Positions 58,805 through 64,000 of a DNA stretch of 64,000 bases are shown in pieces (the stretch's first letter is position 1; each line of letters starts with the position of its first letter). Source of the DNA: JAPKYZ01 sp033763835 (GTDB lineage Bacteria; Acidobacteriota; Terriglobia; Bryobacterales; Bryobacteraceae). The translations under genes were made by a program, and so were the position numbers. The notes beneath the pieces were generated by a model. The model was not told the DNA's origin, made no database searches, and saw only the letters and a list, made by a program, of their open reading frames with translations. Location: NCBI GenBank assembly GCA_033763835.1, contig JANRJS010000016.1, positions 83,627 to 147,626 on the forward strand. Direction: 5' to 3'.

Positions 58805-59368
58805 GTGAAAAGACTAGCAAGCTTCGCCGCCATCGTGGCTCTAGTCGCCATGGTCTGGGCATCCTGGGCCGCTTGGCGCGAATCGGAAGCGGACAACGCT
58901 CGCCATGCCGATGCCATCGTCGTGCTTGGCGCGGCGGAATACCGCGGGAAGCCGTCGCCCGTACTGCGCGCGCGGCTCGATCACGCTCTCGACCTCTATC
59001 AGCGTGGGTTTGCACCGAGAATTCTAACCACCGGCGGATCGGGCGAAAACTCGCGCTTCACCGAGGCCGAGACCGCCCGAGACTATCTGGTGAAAAACGG
59101 CGTTCCGGCGGAAAACGTCCTTTTCGAAGCGGAAGGAACGTCCACGCACCAATCGGTAGCGGCGGCGGCGGAAATCCTGCGTCGTTTGGGGGCTTCGACC
59201 TGCATCGTGGTCACCGACGGGTATCACGTGTTCCGCGTCCGGAAAATGTTCGAGGACCGTGGCATCCAGGCATTCGGTTCTCCGCGGTACGGCGCGCCCA
59301 AAAGCGTTTGGACGTACGCGCGAGAGGCGGCGGGCTACTGGGTGTGGGCCCTCCACCTCTCGCGATAG
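58805..59368 (+). CDS. DUF218 (YdcF/ElyC-like) membrane-anchored protein
   Basis: 187 residues. One N-terminal helix (about 5-24) is followed by the DUF218 domain: ADAIVVLGAAEYRGKPSPVL, RLDHALDLYQRGFAPRILTTGG, YLVKNGVPAENVLFEAEGTST, AAEILRRLGASTCIVVTDGYHVFR and RKMFEDRGIQAFGSP. Related ElyC and SanA proteins affect cell-envelope integrity, and YdcF binds SAM. GTG 58805 is the likely start, directly back-to-back with the SpoU gene start. The reading from 58718 would run through the SpoU coding region. Confidence 0.85.
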   Translation: MKRLASFAAIVALVAMVWASWAAWRESEADNARHADAIVVLGAAEYRGKPSPVLRARLDHALDLYQRGFAPRILTTGGSGENSRFTEAETARDYLVKNGVPAENVLFEAEGTSTHQSVAAAAEILRRLGASTCIVVTDGYHVFRVRKMFEDRGIQAFGSPRYGAPKSVWTYAREAAGYWVWALHLSR

Positions 59369-59378
59369 CTACCGCACC

Positions 59379-59816
59379 TTATTGACCGATAATGTCGAAC
59401 GTCGTCGTGCCCGCCACGCGCACCTTCTCATAGGCCGCCATCCATTCCTTGTGATAGGGATTTGCGGTGTAGGTCTTGAGCGCCGCTTCGTCCGCCATCT
59501 CCATACAAACGCCGTGCTTGCGCTGAACTCGGGTAGCTTCGGCTTGAGCTTTGGCTTCGCCCGCCATGAGCGACTTACGGGCGGCTGGGTCGATGGTGAA
59601 GATATTCAGCGGTGCGCGCAGTTTGCCGTGCCAAACTTTCGAGACGGCCGGATTCTTGGCGGGCAGCGCGTCGGTAGCGGCGGCAAAGGCTTTCCAATCC
59701 GCGTCGGTGGCGGTCTCGATCACGGTGAACGCGAAGCAATGCATCAGCTTCTTTTCGCCCGCCGCGAGTGTTCCAGCGGCGAGCAGGGCAATGGTGGGGA
59801 CGATGAGGAGTCGCAT
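59379..59816 (-). CDS. Second exported Dabb-type alpha/beta barrel protein
   Basis: About 145 residues with a signal peptide (MRLLIVPTIALLAAGTLAAG). A Dabb-like domain follows (MHCFAFTVIETATDADWKAF, NPAVSKVWHGKL, VCMEMADEAALKTYTANPYH, EWMAAYEKVRVAG). It is a distant paralogue of the exported protein at 22161-22523; both place a usually cytosolic fold outside. ATG 59816 fits the signal peptide; the frame opens further up without support. It lies downstream of a terminator that ends the PEP-CTERM gene. Confidence 0.75.
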   Translation of the reverse strand: MRLLIVPTIALLAAGTLAAGEKKLMHCFAFTVIETATDADWKAFAAATDALPAKNPAVSKVWHGKLRAPLNIFTIDPAARKSLMAGEAKAQAEATRVQRKHGVCMEMADEAALKTYTANPYHKEWMAAYEKVRVAGTTTFDIIGQ

Positions 59817-59844
59817 AGTACCGATCAATATATCCAAAAGAAAG

Positions 59845-59870
59845 AGGCCGGTCCACGGTAGGACCGGCCT
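59845..59870 (-). terminator. Intrinsic terminator of the first PEP-CTERM gene
   Basis: AGGCCGGTCC and GGACCGGCCT pair perfectly (10 bp, 6-nt loop). Read on the minus strand the hairpin is followed by CTTTCTTTT, a proper T-rich tail, 24 nt after the stop at 59894. Confidence 0.8.
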
Positions 59871-59893
59871 TAATTCAAACTACGGTGCCGCTA

Positions 59894-61381
59894 CTAACCT
59901 TGGCGCTTCCGCAGCCAAGCCAAAGCCAGAACACCCGCGCCCATCATCAGGTAGGTGGAAGGCTCGGGAATGGCTGGATCGGTGAGCGTCGCCACCATTT
60001 CGAGCTTCGTCGCCGTGCCGGTCCAGTTTAGGAACGTCGGGAACAAAGTAGTGAACGCCGGATCCTTCGAATCGATCAAGCCGGGCGCGATGCCCGAGAT
60101 CTTGAACGTCGTCAGACCGCCAAAGCCCAGACCGACGAGATCGTAGAGAACGCCGGGCGTCATCAAAAAGTCGCCGAGCGAACTCTCGAACTTGAGAATC
60201 CCGTAGCCGAAGCCGGGAGGAGGCGTGGACACTTCGGTGAAGGTCGCGCCGCCGAAGAGCGTGTAATCGAAGGCCGTCGCGAACGGCGGGTCGAACCAAC
60301 GGCCGGGAATCGGCGCATCGAACTCGAACATGCCGGGCGCGGGGACAAAGGGCAGGATCGGGAACTCGGGCGTCGTGCCAGTTTCGATGCCACCGACGCC
60401 GCCGAAGGCGAAGATGAACGTCGCGCTATTGTCGTTTGCGACATCTCCCGTAGCTTCCGTGCCGACGCAATCGAACTCGCAATCGTCGTCGTCCCCGCCG
60501 TCGCCGAAAATCGTCGACTGGCCGAGCGAATACAAGCTGCCCGGCGCCGGAGTGCCGAACGAGTCGATCGTCACGCCCAACTGCGCCAAGCCCGAATAGG
60601 CGTCGGCCAGCGTCGAGCGGCTGCCGTAGAAAATGTTAAATGTCGTCGACTGACCGGGGGCGAGCGAACCTAAGTCGAAATCGAACACCGAGCCATGGTC
60701 GTTCACGCCGTATTGGAAGAAATCGACGTTGACTGTCGTTCCCTGCGGAGCGCCAAGTTCTCCGGCGGCTTGCAGCGGGTCGGAACTGGCGAATCCGTTA
60801 TTGCTGGCGAAGATCAATTTGCCGCCGTTAGCGACAAGATTCTGCTCGACGCCGCGATGCGTGACGAACTCGCTGAACTCGGTGGGCGGCACGTCCCAAT
60901 CCATCGCGCGGCGGTAAACGATGTCGCTGTAGGTCGCAAACGTCGAGTTATTCGTAACGGTCACGTTCACCTGGAAAATATCGGGGGCGAGCGACGGGCC
61001 GTAGGCGTGACGGATGCTGACGTCGGGGTAGGCGGCCAGTCCGATGACCGAGGTAGCGGTGACGGCTGTAGCGCCGAACGTCCCGCCGGTCAGCCCACCA
61101 TTACCGGCAGACTGGTTCACAAATCCCGAGGTGATTCCCGCAGGGCCGGTGACCGCGAGTCCCCAGCCTTCGCACAAGCATCCGGGCGAGATCGCGTCGC
61201 CCACACCTGCGCGGAAAACGCCATAGGTCAGGAAGCCACCCGGGCCAAGACCGCCAAAGTTTAGGTGCCCCTCGTCGTTGACGCCGAGAGAAGTGTTGCC
61301 ATAAGTAATGACCGCGCCACCGAATACGGGAGATGCAAGCGACAGTGCCGCAATCGAAGAGGCGAGGAATAGATTTCTCAT
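59894..61381 (-). CDS. PEP-CTERM secreted protein, paralogue A
   Basis: About 495 residues. A signal peptide (MRNLFLASSIAALSLASPVFG) is followed by a beta-rich secreted body (GGFLTYGVFRAGVGDAI, RRAMDWDVPPTEFSEFVTH, FASNNGFASSD, APGQSTTFNIFYGSR). The PEP-CTERM tail IPEPSTYLMMGAGVLALAWL plus RKRQG is the sorting signal cut by exosortase-type enzymes. An acidic stretch (GDGGDDDDCEFDC, about residue 300) may bind a metal. GGAGG lies 11 nt before ATG 61381. The adjoining copy at 61559 shares most blocks, so this is a duplication. Confidence 0.9.
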   Translation of the reverse strand: MRNLFLASSIAALSLASPVFGGAVITYGNTSLGVNDEGHLNFGGLGPGGFLTYGVFRAGVGDAISPGCLCEGWGLAVTGPAGITSGFVNQSAGNGGLTGGTFGATAVTATSVIGLAAYPDVSIRHAYGPSLAPDIFQVNVTVTNNSTFATYSDIVYRRAMDWDVPPTEFSEFVTHRGVEQNLVANGGKLIFASNNGFASSDPLQAAGELGAPQGTTVNVDFFQYGVNDHGSVFDFDLGSLAPGQSTTFNIFYGSRSTLADAYSGLAQLGVTIDSFGTPAPGSLYSLGQSTIFGDGGDDDDCEFDCVGTEATGDVANDNSATFIFAFGGVGGIETGTTPEFPILPFVPAPGMFEFDAPIPGRWFDPPFATAFDYTLFGGATFTEVSTPPPGFGYGILKFESSLGDFLMTPGVLYDLVGLGFGGLTTFKISGIAPGLIDSKDPAFTTLFPTFLNWTGTATKLEMVATLTDPAIPEPSTYLMMGAGVLALAWLRKRQG

Positions 61382-61410
61382 TGTTGGTTGTCCTCCAAAC
61401 ACGACCAATG

Positions 61411-61432
61411 AATTAAGGTTTATACCTTAATT
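61411..61432. promoter_or_regulatory. Palindrome in the leader of PEP-CTERM gene A
   Basis: AATTAAGG (61411-61418) and CCTTAATT (61425-61432) are perfect arms around six bases, between the -10 box and the ribosome-binding site. It could be an operator or an RNA hairpin at the 5' end of the mRNA. Confidence 0.6.
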
Positions 61433-61442
61433 TGCAGTGTTT

Positions 61443-61471
61443 AGTGTATGCCGGACACCGTTGGCTGTCAA
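61443..61471 (-). promoter_or_regulatory. Strong sigma-70 promoter of PEP-CTERM gene A
   Basis: On the minus strand TTGACA (61471-61466), a 17-nt spacer, then TACACT (61448-61443). This is the best -35/-10 match I see in the window. Confidence 0.8.
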
Positions 61472-61511
61472 TAATTACAAAAGCGGTACTGGTACTTTTT
61501 GCCAGAAAGTA

Positions 61512-61539
61512 AAAGGCCGGCCCCGAAGAACCGGCCTTT
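61512..61539 (-). terminator. Intrinsic terminator of the second PEP-CTERM gene
   Basis: AAAGGCCGG (61512-61520) pairs with CCGGCCTTT (61531-61539) around a 10-nt loop; on the minus strand TTTTACTTT follows. It lies between the stop of the gene at 61559 and the promoter of gene A and closely resembles the terminator at 59845-59870. Confidence 0.8.
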
Positions 61540-61558
61540 CCAGTACGGTACCCGGCGA

Positions 61559-63199
61559 TTAACCCTGGCGCTTCCGCATCCAGGCCAACGCCGCGATACC
61601 CGCACCCAGCATCATGTAGGTGGAAGGTTCGGGAACCGCTCCATCGGGCGGGAACGGAATGACGTTGACTTCAAGCTTCGTCACCGGACCCGTCCAATCG
61701 AGGAACACCGGGAACGCCGAGGCGAAACCGGGCGACTTGAAGTCGATCGCCGTGGCCGAAAGGCCCGTGATCGTGAACTTGTCCAGGCCGCCGAAACCGA
61801 GGCCCACCAGGTCGTAGACCACACCCGGCGTCATCGCGAAGCTGCCCAGCGAGCTCATGAAGGTCAAGATGCCGTAACCGAACCCGGCCGGGGGCGCGGC
61901 AACTTCGGTGAAGGTCGCGCCGCCGTAGAGGACGTACTCGTACTCCTTCGCGTAAGGCGGATCGAACCAGAGGCGGGGCGGGGGATTCACGAACGTGTAC
62001 GTCGTGATACCCGTCGCGGGATCGAAATCGATGTCCTCGTCCGGGGGGATGAGCGGGTTGAACGGAGTGGTCCCGTCGCCCGGTTCCACGACCACCGGCG
62101 CGCCCACGCCGCCGAACGCGAAGATGAACGTCGCGCTGTCGTTGGCGGGGCCGTAGATCGGCTCGTCGTAGCTCTCGTAGCCGATGACCGGGTAGATGAT
62201 GTCGTCGTAGCCGATCAGATTGCCCGAGTCGTCGTAAACGGGGTTAATGTACTCGGGGTTGTCGTAGTCGTAGATCGGATATTCGTAGGTCTCGTAACCC
62301 GTAACCCCGCTGCTTTGACCCAGCGAATACAAGCTACCCGGCGCGGCGGTGCCGTTCAAATCGCTCGTGATCGAGAGATCGAAAAGACCCTGATAGGCAT
62401 CCGTCAAGTTCGCCCGGGAGCCGTAGTAGATGTTGAACAGCGTGGATTGGCCGGGTGCGAGCGTGCCTAAGTCGAAGTCGAACACGGAGCCATGGTCCGC
62501 GCCACCGTACTGGAAGAAGTCGGTGTTGATCGTCGTTCCCATCGCGGAGCCGCCCGCGTAAATCTCGCCGGGGTCGCCCGTCGGGGCGGCGAAACCGTTG
62601 TTCGACGCGAAGAGCAACTTGCCGCCGTTCGTCGTCAAGTTTTGCTCGATGCCCTGGTGCGTGACGTACTCGTTGAACTCGGTGGGCGGCACGTCCCAGT
62701 CCATCGCGCGGCGGTATGTGACGTTCGAGAACGTGTCGGTGAGCGAGTTATTGGTGATGGTGATCTGTCCGACGAAGATGTCGGCGACGCCCGACGGTCC
62801 GTACTGATGCACGATGCTAATCGGAGCGTTCGAGAGACCGATGCTCGAAGTGGCGGACGTCGCGTTGAAGGAGAACGTGCCGCCGGTGAGGCCGAACACG
62901 CCGCCGACCGAGCTATTCGCTCCGCCGGACGCCATCCCGCTCGGGCCGGTGACCATCAGTCCCCAACCTTCGCAAGTGCAACCGGGGTAGGTAGCGTCGC
63001 CGCCGCCGTTCGCCCGGTCGGTATTGCCGCGGAACACGCCGTAGCCTTGAAATCCAAAGGGACCGTCCATCGCAACATTCAGATGGCCCTGATCGTTAAC
63101 GCCTAGGGCGGTATTGCCGGTCAGTATGACCGCGCCGCCGAAAATGGGAGCGGTGAGCGCGAGGGATAGCGCCGCCAGCCCCAGCGAAATTCGTTTCAT
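61559..63199 (-). CDS. PEP-CTERM secreted protein, paralogue B
   Basis: 546 residues. Signal peptide MKRISLGLAALSLALTAPIFG, then the same blocks as gene A (RRAMDWDVPPTEFNEYVTH, LLFASNNGFAAP, APGQSTLFNIYYGSR, DLVGLGFGGLDKF) and the tail VPEPSTYMMLGAGIAALAWM plus RKRQG. It differs by an insert at about residues 301-350 that is rich in Tyr and Asp and shows two similar units (GYETYEYPIY and GYESYDEPIY). GGAGGACAACC before ATG 63199 is also found before gene A. It is sorted to the envelope or exopolymer; the function is unknown. Confidence 0.9.
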   Translation of the reverse strand: MKRISLGLAALSLALTAPIFGGAVILTGNTALGVNDQGHLNVAMDGPFGFQGYGVFRGNTDRANGGGDATYPGCTCEGWGLMVTGPSGMASGGANSSVGGVFGLTGGTFSFNATSATSSIGLSNAPISIVHQYGPSGVADIFVGQITITNNSLTDTFSNVTYRRAMDWDVPPTEFNEYVTHQGIEQNLTTNGGKLLFASNNGFAAPTGDPGEIYAGGSAMGTTINTDFFQYGGADHGSVFDFDLGTLAPGQSTLFNIYYGSRANLTDAYQGLFDLSITSDLNGTAAPGSLYSLGQSSGVTGYETYEYPIYDYDNPEYINPVYDDSGNLIGYDDIIYPVIGYESYDEPIYGPANDSATFIFAFGGVGAPVVVEPGDGTTPFNPLIPPDEDIDFDPATGITTYTFVNPPPRLWFDPPYAKEYEYVLYGGATFTEVAAPPAGFGYGILTFMSSLGSFAMTPGVVYDLVGLGFGGLDKFTITGLSATAIDFKSPGFASAFPVFLDWTGPVTKLEVNVIPFPPDGAVPEPSTYMMLGAGIAALAWMRKRQG

Positions 63200-63364
63200 A
63201 GCGGTTGTCCTCCAAAATCGCCCGGCAAAGTTTTCGAATGGATTTACCGAGGCTGTCGTCCATCCTGAAGGAAAGATTTGGACAGGGGAACCTTAGACGG
63301 GTCTAGTACCGGTACATCGCGATTCGGCGTTCCAGAGTGCGAGTTTCTGCTATCGTCGTCGAAT

Positions 63365-63796
63365 ATGCGTAAGGTACTTTTGCCGGTGGCCTTGTTCGTG
63401 GCGATCGTAGCCATGCTTTTCACCGTCTGGTCGCAACGCGCGGACCTGACGACGCCCACCGGCTATCACGCCGTGTTTCTCGACAATAATCTGGTGATGA
63501 TCGGTAAGATCAGCCGCTTGAACTCACGCTTCCCGCTGCTCGAAGACGTGTTTTATCTGCGTCCTGGCGTTAACCAGGAAACCAAGCGCACTGTGAATGT
63601 GGTGGTGAAACGGGGAGGGGAATGGCACGGCCCGGACCGCACGGTACTCAATCGGGAACACATCCTCTTCATCGAGCCAGTTGCTACCGGGTCTCGCTTG
63701 GACAAGCTGATGCAAGACGTCCGAACGCGTGGCAATCCGCCGGAAGCGCCCGCCGAAGTCCCGGCCGAGAAAGCGCCGGAACCGGCCAAGCCGTAA
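63365..63796 (+). CDS. Membrane-anchored hypothetical protein
   Basis: 143 residues. An N-terminal helix (MRKVLLPVALFVAIVAMLFTV) anchors the protein. A compact middle follows (TGYHAVFLDNNLVMIGKISR, DVFYLRPGVNQETKRTVNVV, EWHGPDRTVLNREHILFIEP), then a Pro/Ala/Glu-rich tail. It resembles small membrane proteins that sit beside exopolymer or PEP-CTERM genes in acidobacteria, but I do not recognise a named family. It diverges from gene B; the 165 nt between them hold no clear promoter, though TATCGT ends eight bases before ATG 63365. Confidence 0.75.
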   Translation: MRKVLLPVALFVAIVAMLFTVWSQRADLTTPTGYHAVFLDNNLVMIGKISRLNSRFPLLEDVFYLRPGVNQETKRTVNVVVKRGGEWHGPDRTVLNREHILFIEPVATGSRLDKLMQDVRTRGNPPEAPAEVPAEKAPEPAKP

Positions 63797-63846
63797 GTCC
63801 CGGCGTTCGTAACCGAACTCGCTAGGATAAGAGTGAGGAGTCTTCT

Positions 63847-64000
63847 ATGGCGCCACTCGACTGGTCTCAATGCGAAGCGGTTGAAAGTGTTCCGGGCAGA
63901 GTAAGCGGGGCTTGGGTGTTAAAGGATACCCGGATGCCGGTCGCCACGATTTTCGAGAATCTCGAATATGGGGCCAGCCTTGAGGACATCATGGAGAACT
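63847..64000 (+). CDS. DUF433 antitoxin-like gene, cut by the window end
   Basis: The first 51 codons are visible. M-A-x-L-DWSQCEAVESVPGRVSG, AWVLKDTRMPVATIFENL and LEDIMEN closely follow the DUF433 gene at 430, so this is a second copy. A GAGGAG ribosome-binding site six bases before ATG 63847 supports the start, unlike the first copy. The rest of the gene, and any DUF5615 partner, lie past 64000. Confidence 0.85.
   Translation, partial: MAPLDWSQCEAVESVPGRVSGAWVLKDTRMPVATIFENLEYGASLEDIMEN

Noticed and set aside
59845..61539. CRISPR-like or transposon terminal repeats in the PEP-CTERM region
   Set aside because: The two GGCCGG hairpins are transcription terminators with T-rich tails, differ in the loop and flanks, and no spacers, transposase or target-site duplications are present.

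Overview
The window is GC-rich, gene-dense bacterial chromosome with almost no intergenic space. No phage, plasmid backbone, insertion sequence, CRISPR array or rRNA was found. The gene content suggests an Acidobacteriota member, probably of the Bryobacterales/Solibacter kind. The grounds are two very large Oar-type TonB-dependent receptors with an N-terminal carboxypeptidase-regulatory-like domain, PEP-CTERM secreted proteins, a diderm outer-membrane assembly operon (Omp85, SurA-like, TamB), and many small VapBC/Phd/DUF433 toxin-antitoxin loci. This assignment is inference; no marker gene was compared.

Layout. 1-2 kb: small TA loci, two of them decayed (DUF433 with a broken DUF5615 partner; split Phd plus an intact PIN toxin). 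1.9-5.3 kb: a minus-strand group (DUF465, RimI-like acetyltransferase, MFS transporter, TPR protein). 5.4-6.0 kb: a broken Phd/PIN pair. 6.0-9.3 kb: an envelope-stress-like operon (ECF sigma, zf-HC2 anti-sigma fused to HEAT-like repeats, DUF4097 beta-repeat protein, double-PDZ protein). 9.4-14.6 kb: TonB receptor with a coupled TPR protein, then a PIN/Phd module. 14.6-18.9 kb: ribosomal protein S1 and a divergent NtrB/NtrC-like two-component pair. 18.9-26.6 kb: a long, mostly overlapping minus-strand run (DapF-like, membrane glycosyltransferase, PfkB kinase, Dabb protein, transaldolase, FAH-family hydrolase, FN3 lipoprotein, HslU, HslV). 26.6-29.1 kb: a TA module, AroB and UbiE/MenG. 29.0-36.5 kb: DUF2103, TamB, SurA-like and BamA-type Omp85 in a coupled operon.

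36.6-43.8 kb: a ThiF/MoeB-like enzyme, tRNA-Val(UAC), an ECF sigma with a FecR-like protein, an RRM protein, the YacL-like PIN/TRAM-ispD-ispF cluster and a haem-containing copper monooxygenase. 43.8-51.1 kb: VOC protein, M28 peptidase, CusF-like lipoprotein, metallophosphatase, a VapBC module, a parvulin-type PPIase and a YhaM-like exoribonuclease. 51.1-54.4 kb: a second TonB receptor whose signal peptide is interrupted at a T7 tract. 54.5-59.8 kb: DUF2306-like, HAD, PilZ, exported RidA, RarA, SpoU methyltransferase, YdcF and a second exported Dabb protein. 59.8-63.2 kb: tandem paralogous PEP-CTERM proteins with matching terminators, one with a clear promoter. 63.4-64 kb: a membrane-anchored unknown and a second DUF433 gene cut by the window end.

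The main theme is the cell envelope: outer-membrane biogenesis, large receptors, exported enzymes and envelope-responsive sigma factors, set among housekeeping genes. The second theme is seven TA-type loci, three of them broken. Five share a TAnnnT-like -10 placed 6-7 nt before the antitoxin start, which suggests leaderless transcripts. The most striking single gene is a DapF homologue with serine at both positions where the family has catalytic cysteine.
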